From positions 1 through 64,000 of the forward strand of contig SVIS01000004.1 in the NCBI GenBank assembly GCA_015069385.1: a DNA stretch of 64,000 nucleotides. Reading direction: 5' to 3'. The DNA is from Clostridiales bacterium. GTDB lineage: Bacteria; Bacillota; Clostridia; Christensenellales; UBA1242. Of the stretch, positions 29,080-40,252 are shown piece after piece (position 1 is the stretch's first letter; the number at the start of each line of letters is the position of its first letter). The position numbers and the translations under genes are program-made. Below the pieces are notes generated by a model. The model ran no database searches. It saw nothing but the letters and a program-made list of their open reading frames with translations, and was not told the DNA's origin.

Positions 29080-31278
29080 TTGGAAAAAAAGAATAAAAGA
29101 TTTGGTTTTGGATATATACTTATACTTTTAGTTATTGTAGCAGTTTGTTTTTATTTGGGTATGAACAAAACAGGCAATAAAGGTGAAACAATTTCTACTT
29201 ACGAAGCCATATCTATGATACAAGAAGAAAAAATATCACATGTGTGGTACCAGGGTACTGAGTTTAGAATTAGGTTAAAAGATGGCAGTAAAGTAACTAA
29301 TTTAGAGGATTTTCCTAATAATGCTGATTATAATTTTACTATTGGCACTCAGGCAGAGCAAGATGCAGTTATGGAAGCAATTGCAAATGTTAAATTTGAT
29401 GATGGCTCTGTAATTATTTTAACCCATTCCGATGTTGTAGATTATTCATCTTATATAATGCCTGCATTATATATTGGCGTTGCAATTTTGCTTGTTGTAA
29501 TATTTTATAAAATGATGAATAAGTCAAATAATAGTGCAATGACTTTTGGTCGTAGCAAAGCACGTCAGTCTAATAATGTAAAAGTTCGTTTTTCTGATAT
29601 TGCTGGTGCTGATGAAGAAAAGGAAGAACTTGCTGAAATTGTAGAATTTTTAAAAAATCCTCGTAAGTTTACAAACTTAGGGGCAAGAATACCAAAAGGT
29701 GTGTTGCTTGTAGGTAATCCTGGTACTGGTAAAACCTTGTTGGCAAGGGCAGTTGCCGGAGAAAGCAACGTTCCGTTCCTTTCAATTTCGGGCTCAGATT
29801 TCGTAGAAATGTTTGTTGGTGTTGGTGCCAGCAGGGTTAGAGATTTATTTGACCAAGCAAAAAAGAATGCACCTTGCATAGTATTTATTGATGAAATTGA
29901 TGCAGTTGGTCGTCAACGTGGCGCAGGTCTTGGTGGCGGTAACGATGAACGCGAACAAACATTAAATCAACTTTTGGTTGAAATGGACGGCTTTGAAGCC
30001 AATGATGGTATTATTGTGCTTGCTGCAACTAACCGTAGCGATGTTCTAGATCCAGCACTTATGCGACCTGGCCGTTTTGATAGGCAAATTTATGTTCATT
30101 TGCCAGATGTTCGTGGAAGAGAAGGTATTTTAAAAATACATGCAAGAAACAAACCTTTAGATGATGAAGTTGATTTTAAAACTCTTGCTCGTATTACAAG
30201 TGGCTTTACTGGTGCCGATATTGAAAATATGTTAAACGAGGCTGCAATATTGGCTGCACGTAATAATCGTGGTAAAATTATTATGCAAGACATAACCGAG
30301 GGTATTAATAAAGTAATTATGGGACCTCAAAAAAAGAGCCTTCTTATAACCGATAAAGATAAAAAAATTACAGCATATCACGAAAGTGGGCACGCAATTC
30401 TTGGCAAAATGTTAAAAAATTGCGAAGAAGTTCAAGAGGTTTCTATTATTCCTCGTGGTATGGCTGCTGGCTATACTATGAGTCGCCCAGATAGTGATGA
30501 TAATCACATGACTTATGGCAAATTAAACGATGAAATTGCCATGATAATGGGCGGAAGAATTGCCGAAGAAGTATTTATGGATGATATTTCCACTGGCGCT
30601 TCTAACGATATACAAAAAGCAACTGCTCTTGCAAAACGTATGGTAACTGAATGGGGCATGAGCGAAAAATTTGGTTTTATGAACCTAGGCGCAAAAGAGG
30701 AAATTTTTGTTGGTAGAGATTACCAAACAAAAACAAGTTATAGTGAAAAAACTGCTGCTGAAATTGATTCCGAAATTCAAAAAATTTTAAAACATAATTA
30801 TTCTAGAGCAAAAAATATTATAGAAAAAAATAAAGATGTTTTAGTTGAAATGGCAGAAATTTTACTTGCAAAAGAAACTATTTATAAAGAAGAAGTTGAT
30901 CTTATTATGCAAGGCAAAACCAAAGAAGAAGTAATTTCTTATATGGAAGAAAAGCAAGCAGTTCAAAAAGCAAAAGATGAAGAACGTAAAAAAGAACAAG
31001 AAATTTTTATAAAACTTCAAGATTTAGAACAAAAGGTAAGAACTGCAGAATTTTACTATAAAAACGGTAAAATTTCTAAGCAAGATTTAGATAAATTGCT
31101 TGCCGCAAAAAATGATATGATTTTAGAAATACAAAAAATTACACAAGAAACAAATCAACTTGAAAAAGAAGTAAAACAACTAACAAAAGAGGCTGAGGAA
31201 CTTATGAGTGAAACTTCAAGTGAATCAGTAGTTAAGGCTGAAGAACCAAAGGAGAATAATAACAATGAAGAAAATTAG
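29080..31278 (+). CDS. ftsH: ATP-dependent zinc metalloprotease FtsH
   Basis: [20 protein letters not shown] region, HESGH zinc motif; TTG start with upstream AGGAGG. Confidence 0.98.
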   Translation: MEKKNKRFGFGYILILLVIVAVCFYLGMNKTGNKGETISTYEAISMIQEEKISHVWYQGTEFRIRLKDGSKVTNLEDFPNNADYNFTIGTQAEQDAVMEAIANVKFDDGSVIILTHSDVVDYSSYIMPALYIGVAILLVVIFYKMMNKSNNSAMTFGRSKARQSNNVKVRFSDIAGADEEKEELAEIVEFLKNPRKFTNLGARIPKGVLLVGNPGTGKTLLARAVAGESNVPFLSISGSDFVEMFVGVGASRVRDLFDQAKKNAPCIVFIDEIDAVGRQRGAGLGGGNDEREQTLNQLLVEMDGFEANDGIIVLAATNRSDVLDPALMRPGRFDRQIYVHLPDVRGREGILKIHARNKPLDDEVDFKTLARITSGFTGADIENMLNEAAILAARNNRGKIIMQDITEGINKVIMGPQKKSLLITDKDKKITAYHESGHAILGKMLKNCEEVQEVSIIPRGMAAGYTMSRPDSDDNHMTYGKLNDEIAMIMGGRIAEEVFMDDISTGASNDIQKATALAKRMVTEWGMSEKFGFMNLGAKEEIFVGRDYQTKTSYSEKTAAEIDSEIQKILKHNYSRAKNIIEKNKDVLVEMAEILLAKETIYKEEVDLIMQGKTKEEVISYMEEKQAVQKAKDEERKKEQEIFIKLQDLEQKVRTAEFYYKNGKISKQDLDKLLAAKNDMILEIQKITQETNQLEKEVKQLTKEAEELMSETSSESVVKAEEPKENNNNEEN

Positions 31279-31843
31279 CCAAATAATTTTATATGCAGTA
31301 CTTGGTGTGCTTGTAATTGGCTTTGTACTAACTGCAATATTAAAAAAAGATTTTTCACCAAATATTATGGTACCAACATATGCTGCCGGTGGAATAGAAA
31401 TTAAAGAGGCTGGGCTTGCAAAATATGATGGTCTTAGCAATGAAGAAAATTACAATAAGTTTGTTTCAGAATATAAAGCAAGTTTCGAACTTACAATTCT
31501 TTATTCAGTATTCTCTGGCAAAATCAGCCGTGAACAAGAAGTTGTAAAATATGGTACAAATGCACCATCTCTTGATAATGGATATATTATTACATTTGTT
31601 TATCCAGAAGCACAAACATTAAAAGTTAATGGCGATGTTTATTTAGAAAGCGTAAATTCTGACACCGAAACTTTATATAAAAAAGTAATTTTTGCTGTAG
31701 AAGATGGAAAAGGCTTATCAACAAGAGCAATCTATTTTTATTCAGATGTTAATAAAACATATTATAAATTAACAACTCTTGCAAATTTTGATAATTTATA
31801 TAAGTTTATTTCAGAACTTCCTGCATTTTCAGAACAAGCATAA
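31265..31843 (+). CDS. Hypothetical membrane-anchored protein, overlapping the ftsH 3' end
   Basis: N-terminal TM; 4-bp-scale translational coupling to ftsH; terminator-like hairpin follows. Confidence 0.75.
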   Translation: MKKISQIILYAVLGVLVIGFVLTAILKKDFSPNIMVPTYAAGGIEIKEAGLAKYDGLSNEENYNKFVSEYKASFELTILYSVFSGKISREQEVVKYGTNAPSLDNGYIITFVYPEAQTLKVNGDVYLESVNSDTETLYKKVIFAVEDGKGLSTRAIYFYSDVNKTYYKLTTLANFDNLYKFISELPAFSEQA

Positions 31844-31929
31844 TTAGTTTAATTAAATTACTTTAACTCACAATTTTATATTGTGAGTTTTTTTTAAGAA
31901 AAATTTATTAAAAACCTATTTAAAATTGC

Positions 31930-31957
31930 TTGACAATTGGCTGGGGGGGGGTAGAAT
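31930..31957 (+). promoter_or_regulatory. Shared family promoter copy 2 with G9 spacer tract
   Basis: TTGACA 31930-31935, G9 31943-31951, TAGAAT 31952-31957. Confidence 0.85.
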
Positions 31958-31986
31958 ACAAATATATCATTAAAAAGGAGAAAAAA

Positions 31987-33378
31987 ATGAAGAAAAACTA
32001 TAAATGGTTAATAAACGTAGCAACATTAGTACTGTGTGTATGTGCTTTAGCCATAGGCGTGTACGCAGCCAAACAAGCAAGTTTAACCGCCACCGGAACA
32101 ATAGGCTTTACAGCCCATGGTTTAGACTTAAATATTAATGCATATATAACAGGTCATGCAACCAGTGAAAAAGGAGAACCACAAGAAAGAACACAAATAG
32201 CAACAAATAAAAATGTAACAGGAGATGATAGTATAGCATTAAGTAATATATTCTTCACCGACCTAACCACTTCAGGAGAAGTAGAAGATATAGTGCTAGA
32301 ACTAGAAGTAACAAATAATTCACAATTTGCAATAGAGGGAGTATTAACACTACCAACAAACCTAACACAAGTAACATATAATACAAACAATGCAACACTC
32401 CAACTAGGCAAAGGTGCAACCGCAACAATGAAAATAACCCTAAGCCTACCAACAACAGCAACAAGTTTTGATGCAGTAACACCAAACCTAGAGGTAAACT
32501 TTACAAAACTAAACTTGCTAAAAACAGCAAAGTTTACAACAGCACAATCACACGATATTGACTACGTAGCAGACTCATCATATTACTATATATCAATGGG
32601 AAGTGCAGTAGTAAATAATGTGGTACAAGAAGTCCGCTGGTTACCATTTGCAGAAAAACAAACAGATGGCACATGGAAACACTTTGACAAAAAGAACAAG
32701 CCAATAGCAAATAAAGAATATTACTTTGTATCAGAATATGTATTAGATGCAAGTGGTAGTTCATGTGCTTTAGCATTCACAAATAATCTTAATTGTGATG
32801 ATTACACAAGCACAGAATACGAAGGAGTAAATGCAAATACATACCTAGTAAGTAACTTACGTAAATATATGAAGAGTACAGAAGAAAGCCCAGCATATAG
32901 AACAAACACATCACAAGATAATGAGGAAACATATGAAGATGATACAACAGAACCAGTAAACCTATTAACCCAATACAGCCTAGAAGATAGTTATGTTTAT
33001 AATACCTTAATAACAGCACGCCTAGCAAGCGAACTATTTGTAGAGAACTCAAATGATACATACGCAGAAATATTAGGCTTAACAGATGCACCATTAACTT
33101 CAGGTAATAATGCCTCAGATAAACTCTGGGCAATGAGCAGAGAAGAATTGGGCTATATGGTAAACACAACAATTGAAGACTGGGAAACTTATGAAGCCGC
33201 AAAAACAACCCAATTCCGGGGCACGACAAACCCTGTCATGTTCTGGCTTCGTTCGCCTGTCTCTGGCAACGCTAGGCGTGCGAGGTATGTCGACTATGAT
33301 GGCTACTTCGCCTCCAGCGAAGCCCACGGCGACTCATGCGCGGCGCGCCCTGCTTTCCAACTTACAATACCTGCTTAA
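31987..33378 (+). CDS. Secreted DGR-target-family protein with lectin-like variable C-terminus
   Basis: MKKNYKWLINVATLVLCVCALAIGVYAAKQASLTATGTIGFTAHG; C-terminus VMFWLRSPVSGNARRARYVDYDGYFASSEAHGDSCAARPAFQLTIPA; ATG 31987 follows AAGGAG. Confidence 0.92.
   Translation: MKKNYKWLINVATLVLCVCALAIGVYAAKQASLTATGTIGFTAHGLDLNINAYITGHATSEKGEPQERTQIATNKNVTGDDSIALSNIFFTDLTTSGEVEDIVLELEVTNNSQFAIEGVLTLPTNLTQVTYNTNNATLQLGKGATATMKITLSLPTTATSFDAVTPNLEVNFTKLNLLKTAKFTTAQSHDIDYVADSSYYYISMGSAVVNNVVQEVRWLPFAEKQTDGTWKHFDKKNKPIANKEYYFVSEYVLDASGSSCALAFTNNLNCDDYTSTEYEGVNANTYLVSNLRKYMKSTEESPAYRTNTSQDNEETYEDDTTEPVNLLTQYSLEDSYVYNTLITARLASELFVENSNDTYAEILGLTDAPLTSGNNASDKLWAMSREELGYMVNTTIEDWETYEAAKTTQFRGTTNPVMFWLRSPVSGNARRARYVDYDGYFASSEAHGDSCAARPAFQLTIPA
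33237..33358 (+). repeat. Putative DGR variable repeat (VR2) of a different template
   Basis: Abrupt GC-rich segment at the same protein position as VR1, but differs from the local TR at many non-A positions. Confidence 0.65.
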
Positions 33379-33390
33379 ATTTAATTAATA

Positions 33391-33428
33391 TAAAAACCTT
33401 TTTCTAATACTTGAAAAAGGTTTTTTTA
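33391..33428 (+). terminator. Rho-independent terminator
   Basis: AAAAACCTTTTTC..GAAAAAGGTTTTTTT. Confidence 0.8.
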
Positions 33429-33520
33429 ATATTTATGATTAAAAAAATAAATTTATAAAAAATATGTCATTTTATTTTTCTTGATAATTTGTAGTAATTG
33501 TTGTAAAATATTATGCGTAT

Positions 33521-34108
33521 ATGGATAAAATAAATTATGAATTAAAGTTTTTAGATATTTTAAAGAATATTCAGAATAAACCAAAACTTTTATTACATTC
33601 TTGTTGTGCACCATGTTCTAGTGCGGTGATAAAAAGGGTTAGTGAATTTTTTGATATTACCATAATTTATTATAATCCAAATATATTTCCAAAAGAAGAA
33701 TATGATAAACGCAAAGTAGAACAAATTAGGCTTGTAAAAATATTAAATGTAAATTTTTTAGATTGCGATTATAATTCAGATGAATTTGATAATGCTGTAT
33801 GCGGTTTAGAGGCTGAGCCAGAGGGCGGCAAGCGCTGTAACAAATGCTTTTATTTAAGGTTAGAAAAAACTGCTAATATGGCAAAGCAATTGGGTTATGA
33901 ATATTTTGGAACTACGCTTACAATAAGTCCACATAAAAATGAACAAATAATTAACCAAATTGGTGCAATTTTGCAAGAAAAATATAAAATTAATTATTTA
34001 TTTTCAGATTTTAAAAAGAAAAATGGTTATTTAAATTCAATTAATTTAAGTAAAGAATATAATTTATATAGACAAGATTATTGCGGTTGTAAATATAGCA
34101 AAAACTAA
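33521..34108 (+). CDS. queH: Epoxyqueuosine reductase QueH (DUF208)
   Basis: LLLHSCCAPCSSAVIKRV; YYNPNIFPKEEYDKRK; EPEGGKRCNKCFYLRLEKTA; YRQDYCGCKYS. Confidence 0.95.
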   Translation: MDKINYELKFLDILKNIQNKPKLLLHSCCAPCSSAVIKRVSEFFDITIIYYNPNIFPKEEYDKRKVEQIRLVKILNVNFLDCDYNSDEFDNAVCGLEAEPEGGKRCNKCFYLRLEKTANMAKQLGYEYFGTTLTISPHKNEQIINQIGAILQEKYKINYLFSDFKKKNGYLNSINLSKEYNLYRQDYCGCKYSKN

Positions 34109-34126
34109 TATAAGGAAAATAAAATA

Positions 34127-34777
34127 TTGGAACAAGTAGCAAAAAAACAAAATAAATTTTTAAAAATATTAGGCTGGGTTTTTAGCATAATATTTTTTGC
34201 TGTTTGTGCTGTAATTATTTTTTTTAATTTAACACATGAATACCATACCGTTTCGGGTGATTCAATGTATCCAACATTAAATGGTACTACAGAAACTGAT
34301 GGTGTTTTTGTTAGTAAAATAAAAGGCTATGGCAGAGGTGATATTTTAGTTGTAAATAAAGGTGAAAAAGATGCATATGGTCAAGATATTTTCGTAGTTA
34401 AAAGATTAATTGCTATTGGTGGCGATAAAATAACAATTAGAGAAGTAGATGGATATTTTCGCATTATTTTAATATATAATGGTGAAACAGAAGAAACCAT
34501 TTTAAATGAACCTTATTTAGAAGATTATTCAAATAATTCTAGTTTAAAAGCAAAGTTTGAAAAAATGATTCAGCAAAAAGGATATATTTTAGATAATGGT
34601 TTTTTACAAATTCCAGATGGACAAATTTTTTATTTAGGAGATAATCGCTTAACCAGCAATGATAGTTCAACTTATGGCTATAAAGAGCAAAATCTTGTTG
34701 TTGGAAAAGTTGACTATATTGCCTATGGAAACACTAATATATATTGGCAAGTAATTAAGCAGGCTTTTGGGTGGTAA
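34127..34777 (+). CDS. lepB: Signal peptidase I (S26)
   Basis: TVSGDSMYPTL, RGDILVV, FVVKRLIAIGGD, FYLGDNRLTSNDSSTYG. Confidence 0.93.
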   Translation: MEQVAKKQNKFLKILGWVFSIIFFAVCAVIIFFNLTHEYHTVSGDSMYPTLNGTTETDGVFVSKIKGYGRGDILVVNKGEKDAYGQDIFVVKRLIAIGGDKITIREVDGYFRIILIYNGETEETILNEPYLEDYSNNSSLKAKFEKMIQQKGYILDNGFLQIPDGQIFYLGDNRLTSNDSSTYGYKEQNLVVGKVDYIAYGNTNIYWQVIKQAFGW

Positions 34778-35850
34778 ATATGAAACTAAAAACTATTGAA
34801 TTAACAAATTTTAGAAATTACCACACAAATAAAATTGAATTTGGCGATGGGCTAAATGTTATTGAGGGAAAAAATGCGCAAGGAAAAACTAATCTTGTAG
34901 AGGCAGTATATTTTTGTGCAGTAGGAAAAAGTTTTAGAGCAACCCGAGAAAAAGAAGTAATTAATTGGCAATCAGATATTGCTAAAATAAAAATGACCTT
35001 AGAAAAAGAAGTCGGAAAAAAAATTATAGAAATATATTTTGCCAAAAATCAAAAAAAGACTATAAAAATAGATGGAATACCAATTAAAAAAATTGGTGAA
35101 CTTTTGGGCGAGGTAAATGCTGTATTTTTTGCACCCGATGAATTAAAATTAATTAAAGATAGTCCCGAAGACAGACGACGTTTTATGGATGTTTCACTTT
35201 CGCAAACATATAAAGATTATTTTTACACATTGTCTAAATATAATAAAATTTTGCAAAGCCGTAACAAATGTTTAAAGTCATACATTGATGAAAATGCATT
35301 AAAACAAATGCTTAGCATATATAATGTGCAAATGGCTTCCGAATGTTTAAAAATTAAAAAATATAGGCAGAAATTTGTTGAAAAACTAACTCCATATGCA
35401 AAAATGGTACATGAGTACTTAACAAACAAAAAAGAGACTTTAAATTTAAGTTATATCGGTATAGAAGAGGAAACAGCCGAAGATATTATAAAAGCACTAA
35501 ATAATAATTTTGAAAAAGATATGCATCTTGGTTATACTTCTTTTGGCATTCATAGAGATGATATTAAAGTTACAGTAAATGATATAGATGTGCGTGCATT
35601 TGGTAGTCAGGGGCAACAAAGAACATCGGCTCTTTCTATGAAACTTGCCGAACTTGAAATAATAAAACAAGATACTAATGCTGTGCCAATATTAATTTTA
35701 GATGATGTTTTAAGTGAGTTAGATGACCAGCGTAAAATGAGACTTTTAAAATTTTGTACTAAGGCGCAAACTTTGCTTACTTGCACAGAATTTAAATTTG
35801 ATATTCCTTGCAAAAAACTTATTATTTCTGATGGCAATTTGGTAAATTAG
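34771..35850 (+). CDS. recF: DNA replication/repair protein RecF
   Basis: LKTIELTNFRNYHTNKIEFGDGLNVIEGKNAQGKTNLVEAVYF; GSQGQQRTSALSMKLAE; LILDDVLSELD. Confidence 0.98.
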   Translation: MVNMKLKTIELTNFRNYHTNKIEFGDGLNVIEGKNAQGKTNLVEAVYFCAVGKSFRATREKEVINWQSDIAKIKMTLEKEVGKKIIEIYFAKNQKKTIKIDGIPIKKIGELLGEVNAVFFAPDELKLIKDSPEDRRRFMDVSLSQTYKDYFYTLSKYNKILQSRNKCLKSYIDENALKQMLSIYNVQMASECLKIKKYRQKFVEKLTPYAKMVHEYLTNKKETLNLSYIGIEEETAEDIIKALNNNFEKDMHLGYTSFGIHRDDIKVTVNDIDVRAFGSQGQQRTSALSMKLAELEIIKQDTNAVPILILDDVLSELDDQRKMRLLKFCTKAQTLLTCTEFKFDIPCKKLIISDGNLVN

Positions 35851-35857
35851 GAGAGAT

Positions 35858-37186
35858 ATGAATACAATAGTTCAAATAAGCACACCACTTGGCAGTGGCG
35901 GAATTTCGGTTATAAGAATGAGTGGAAAAAACAGTTTGCAAATTGCAAACTCCATTTTTTCATTTAAAAATAAACCAAGCGTAGTTGAGCCAAGGCATAT
36001 GTATTTTGGTAGCATTAATTATGAGGGTTTTACAGAGCAATGTTTAATGGTATATTTTAAAGCACCTTTTTCTTATACGGGTGAAGATGTTGTTGAATTT
36101 CAGTGCCATGGTGGTGAATATTTAACATCTCAAATTTTAAATGCATGCTTAAAAGCCGGCGCAACTTTGGCAGAAAATGGTGAATTTACTAAACAGGCAT
36201 TTATTAATGGCAAAATATCTTTAGATGAAGCAGAAAGTGTTATTGATATGATTAATGCAACTTCTTCGTCAGAACTTAAAGCGAGTAGTAAAATTTTAAA
36301 AGGTGAGTTGTTTAAAAAAATAAATTTACTTCAACAAGATATAAAAGATGCAATTATTAATTTAGAGGTCTCTATTGATTATCCAGAACATGATGATGAA
36401 ACTTTGGGTATTGAACATTTAGAAAAAGTTTTACAAAATTGCAAGAATGTGCTTTTAGAACTTGAAAAAACGGCATCACAAGGTGCAATTATTAAATCGG
36501 GCGTTAATGTTGCAATTGTTGGTAAACCAAATGTAGGAAAAAGTAGTTTGTTAAATGCTTTGCTTGGTGAAGAAAGGGCAATAGTAACAAGCATTAAGGG
36601 TACAACAAGGGACACATTAAAAGAAACCATTACCTATAATGGAATTAAAATTAACTTTATTGATACTGCAGGAATACATGAAAGCATAGATGAAGTAGAA
36701 TCAATTGGTATTAATCGTTCAAAAGAAAGTATTCAACAGGCAGATATTATTTTAGCAGTTTTTGATGCAAGTGAAAGTTTGCAAGAAGAAGATAAGCAAA
36801 TTTTAAATTTATGTAAAGATAAAACCGTAATTAATATTTTAAATAAAAACGATATTGCTCAAAATAAAACTGGGCTTTGTGGAATAGAAATAAGTGCTAA
36901 AAATGCTATAAATATAAATAAAATAAAAGAAGAAATATTAAATCTTGCAATAAAAGGTAAAATAGATTTTTCTGGTTTAATAATTACTAATGCTAGGCAT
37001 TTAGAGGCAATTAAAAGTGCAATAGAACAAATTAATAATGCTTTAAGTGCTTGTAAAATACAAACGGTTGATATTTTAGATTTACTAACAAAAGATATTT
37101 GGAAAACACTTGGTAAAATTACCGGTGAAACCGAAAATGAAGATATTATTTCTGGAATTTTTGCAAAATTTTGTTTAGGTAAGTAA
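35858..37186 (+). CDS. mnmE: tRNA modification GTPase MnmE
   Basis: IVQISTPLGSGGISVIRMSG; GKPNVGKSSLLNALLGEERAIVTSIKGTTRDTL; C-terminal FAKFCLGK. Confidence 0.98.
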   Translation: MNTIVQISTPLGSGGISVIRMSGKNSLQIANSIFSFKNKPSVVEPRHMYFGSINYEGFTEQCLMVYFKAPFSYTGEDVVEFQCHGGEYLTSQILNACLKAGATLAENGEFTKQAFINGKISLDEAESVIDMINATSSSELKASSKILKGELFKKINLLQQDIKDAIINLEVSIDYPEHDDETLGIEHLEKVLQNCKNVLLELEKTASQGAIIKSGVNVAIVGKPNVGKSSLLNALLGEERAIVTSIKGTTRDTLKETITYNGIKINFIDTAGIHESIDEVESIGINRSKESIQQADIILAVFDASESLQEEDKQILNLCKDKTVINILNKNDIAQNKTGLCGIEISAKNAININKIKEEILNLAIKGKIDFSGLIITNARHLEAIKSAIEQINNALSACKIQTVDILDLLTKDIWKTLGKITGETENEDIISGIFAKFCLGK

Positions 37187-37248
37187 AAATAAAAAACTAC
37201 ACATAAAAAGGTGTAGTTTTTTTTATTTAAAAAACCACTAAAAATTAG

Positions 37249-37276
37249 TTGACAATTGGCTGGGGGGGGGTAGAAT
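37249..37276 (+). promoter_or_regulatory. Shared family promoter copy 3 with G9 spacer tract
   Basis: TTGACA 37249-37254, G9 37262-37270, TAGAAT 37271-37276. Confidence 0.85.
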
Positions 37277-37307
37277 ACAAATATATCATTAAAAAGGAGA
37301 AAGATAT

Positions 37308-38465
37308 ATGAAGAAAAACATTAAATGGCTAATAAATGTAGCAACAATATGTTTGTGCTTGTGTGCAATAGCAATAGGTGTATATGCAGCAAAACAAGCC
37401 TCACTAACTGCCACCGGTACAATAGGGTTTACAGCAACTAATGTATATGCAGAAGTAAGTGGACAAACAAGTGGAGCAGCAGAAGAGGTAACATTTAATA
37501 CAATAACAATAGACTCAACAAAAACAGGAAATCCATATACAGATACAACAACATGGTCAGGGAAGAACATAAATTTTAATGAAGAAGGAACACCAATAAC
37601 CCTAACATTTACAATAACCAACCTGTCAACCGGTAGACCCCTATATGCAAAAGTAACAAACACAAGTTCAGCAACAAACTTAAGTGTAAAAGTAAACGAA
37701 TCAGAGTTTACCGAAACAGAGTGGATAACCGTACAATCAAAAACAGAAGGCTCAACAGCAAATACAACAACAGTAGTAATATCACTAAGCGTAGCCGATG
37801 ATAATGAATCAGTAACCGGTAATTATGGCTTTAATATTGAATTGCAAAGCACTGAGCCAGAAGTTGTTAATCCTGAAATGGAAAATGCACTTACAATTTC
37901 AGAATGGAATAGCAAAACTGATGGTACTGCATTGGGTTTTGACATTAAAGATGGTAAAGCATATGTAAAACAAATCTCTTCTGAAAAAACCTATGGTGCT
38001 ATAGTTGTGCCTGCATATGTTAAAGATAACTCAGATAGTTCAACAACATATCCAGTTGTTGGTTTGTCTTATGATGGTGCGATGCCAACAAACCAAATGT
38101 TTTATAACAATGCTGAAATAACTAGTATAGTTTTGCCAACAACGTTTGAAGATTTAAATTCTACAATTACTAACACAACTTTGGCATCTGCATTTGAGAA
38201 CTGTACAAAGTTGGAGCAGGTAACAATATTAAATGGAACGGGTCAATTATATGCGAATTTTTTTAAAGGATGCACCAATTTAAAATCAATTGTTATTCCT
38301 GCGGGAATTACTTCTATATATATGTGGGCGTTTTCTGGTTGCTCTAATTTGACAGATGTTTACTTTATGGGAACTCAAGATCAGTGGAATAGTATTGAAA
38401 TAAATAGCAGTGGTAACGATGCTTTAATAAATGCATCTGTTACCTATGATTATAAAGTAGCATAG
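37308..38465 (+). CDS. Secreted family paralogue with BspA/LRR_5-like C-terminus instead of a lectin-like domain
   Basis: N-terminal about 120 aa nearly identical to 14233-15525; C-terminal FENCTKLEQVTILNGTGQLYANFFKGCTNLKSIVIPAGITSIYMWAFSGCSNLTDVYFMGTQDQW. Confidence 0.92.
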   Translation: MKKNIKWLINVATICLCLCAIAIGVYAAKQASLTATGTIGFTATNVYAEVSGQTSGAAEEVTFNTITIDSTKTGNPYTDTTTWSGKNINFNEEGTPITLTFTITNLSTGRPLYAKVTNTSSATNLSVKVNESEFTETEWITVQSKTEGSTANTTTVVISLSVADDNESVTGNYGFNIELQSTEPEVVNPEMENALTISEWNSKTDGTALGFDIKDGKAYVKQISSEKTYGAIVVPAYVKDNSDSSTTYPVVGLSYDGAMPTNQMFYNNAEITSIVLPTTFEDLNSTITNTTLASAFENCTKLEQVTILNGTGQLYANFFKGCTNLKSIVIPAGITSIYMWAFSGCSNLTDVYFMGTQDQWNSIEINSSGNDALINASVTYDYKVA

Positions 38466-38469
38466 TTTT

Positions 38470-38504
38470 AAAAACAGCTTGCAATTTTATTGCAAGCTGT
38501 TTTT
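38470..38504 (+). terminator. Rho-independent terminator
   Basis: AACAGCTTGCAATTTTATTGCAAGCTGTTTTTT. Confidence 0.85.
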
Positions 38505-38534
38505 TACTCTTAAAGTAAATCTTAAATTATTATT

Positions 38535-40058
38535 TTACGGATTATATTTTTCACCATTGGTACCATAAATTTTTTTATTTACATTGTCGCCTGTGGTAGT
38601 AGTTTTGCTTTGTGGTGGAATAAATTTTACATCATTGTCGGGTAAAGTTATTCCTTCATAAATCTCTTCTGTTCCTTCAATAATAATACCTTCTTGAGCA
38701 GCATAAGTTTCGTGTCTTATTAGTTTTTCTTCTAGTAGTACTCCATCGGCAGAAAATCTTTGCAAATATGCATTTGCTTCATAACCTTCTTGAGGATATT
38801 TTAACCTTAAATATTCTCCTTTAAAAGTTACTTTATTTGAATATTCTCCGCTACTGTCAGATACAATTCGGTCGCCCGGGTGAGGAATTGACTTAACAAA
38901 TTCGCTACGAGTTTTATAATATTCACCATTTTCAAGTGCTAAACCATAAATTTCAACATAAACTTTTTTGTCATCACCATAAGTTCTAATATAAATTGGT
39001 TCATTTGTATTATTTTTAAATTTAAGGTCAGCAATACCTTCACTCACCATTGCATCAAGCGCAAGTGGCACATATGTTGCAGGTAAACTATGTTTAGATA
39101 CTTCTAAAATTTCAAGACCAGCAAGAAGTAATGCATTATATAAGGTTGTAGATGCTTGACAAACTCCGCCACCCGAACCCTCAATATAAATTCCGTTTAA
39201 TATAATTTTGGCTGGTTTATATCCATTTTCTTTAGTTCTGGCACCGGTTGTTTGGTTAAAAGATACTTCTTGCTCAGGTGCAATAATTTGTCCATTAAAT
39301 GCATTAAGAGCGGTTTTAACATTGCTTTTTCTGTTGTTTGTGGAACTTGCATAACTTGTAGAAAACGTGGAGCGAAGTTTTGTTTTTTCTTTTAATTCAT
39401 CAATAGTTGTTGTTGGCTTTATTTCTTCATATGGCACATAAACAACTATTTTTTTAGAAGTTTCAAATGCATTGTCAATTAAATTTTCTAGTTTTGTTCT
39501 TTCAACGGTAATTTGGCTTTGTCCGGGAATATAAGTAAAAATTTGCTTGCCAAGTGGATCAAATTTAACCTCAGGCTCTTTTAATTCTTGATTAATTTCG
39601 TTTATAATTGTATCTAATTTTTCGTTAAATCCACCAAGCATATTTCTATAAGAAATATTTATATTTCCATCATTTTGCTTTAATTCTTTCATCTTAATAT
39701 ATCTATCAAAAATATTTGAGGAAGTTACATTATCAAAAACTCCAGAAACAATATTAGAAAAATCTTCTATAACTTCAAAATCTTTTGATGTAAAATTCCA
39801 TTCGGCATTTTCATCATATTTAATTGTTACTGATATATCATTTACTCCGGTAACAAAATTTGCTTGAACAACGTTTGATGCATCATTAATATTCATTCCT
39901 CCAACATCAACACCATTAATTTTAGTGTTTTTATAAAATTCGTCGTTAGGAAATAATAAATTGTTTATTGCTAATCCCCCTATGGCAAAAATACTAAGTG
40001 CTGAAAATATTATTAATGTAACATAAACTCCTCGACTTATATTTCTTTTTTTCTTCAT
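38535..40058 (-). CDS. VanW family protein
   Basis: FSTSYASSTNNRKSNVKTALNAFNGQIIAPEQEVSFNQTTGARTKENGYKPAKIILNGIYIEGSGGGVCQASTTLYNALLLAGLE. Confidence 0.94.
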   Translation of the reverse strand: MKKKRNISRGVYVTLIIFSALSIFAIGGLAINNLLFPNDEFYKNTKINGVDVGGMNINDASNVVQANFVTGVNDISVTIKYDENAEWNFTSKDFEVIEDFSNIVSGVFDNVTSSNIFDRYIKMKELKQNDGNINISYRNMLGGFNEKLDTIINEINQELKEPEVKFDPLGKQIFTYIPGQSQITVERTKLENLIDNAFETSKKIVVYVPYEEIKPTTTIDELKEKTKLRSTFSTSYASSTNNRKSNVKTALNAFNGQIIAPEQEVSFNQTTGARTKENGYKPAKIILNGIYIEGSGGGVCQASTTLYNALLLAGLEILEVSKHSLPATYVPLALDAMVSEGIADLKFKNNTNEPIYIRTYGDDKKVYVEIYGLALENGEYYKTRSEFVKSIPHPGDRIVSDSSGEYSNKVTFKGEYLRLKYPQEGYEANAYLQRFSADGVLLEEKLIRHETYAAQEGIIIEGTEEIYEGITLPDNDVKFIPPQSKTTTTGDNVNKKIYGTNGEKYNP

Positions 40059-40252
40059 TTTATTACTCCTTATATACTATAAGTTTGTGCAAAAAAAATT
40101 AACTTATACTTATGTAAACATTTAAATAATCTTGATAAAATACTCTTGCAAATAAATTAAAGTTGTGATATAATCGCAATTAGCAATTATCCAAATTGCC
40201 TTGTTTTTTGCTTAGACAAAAAACCAATAGACCATGAGGAAAGGAGGAATTT

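Noticed and set aside
32154-33327. Several minus-strand ORFs antisense to the 31987-33378 gene
   Set aside because: Low-complexity Leu/Tyr-rich shadows without RBS; the plus-strand gene is well supported.
33237-33358. Treating VR2 as a direct product of TR 2057-2183
   Set aside because: Many differences at C/G/T template positions; adenine-specific mutagenesis cannot generate them.
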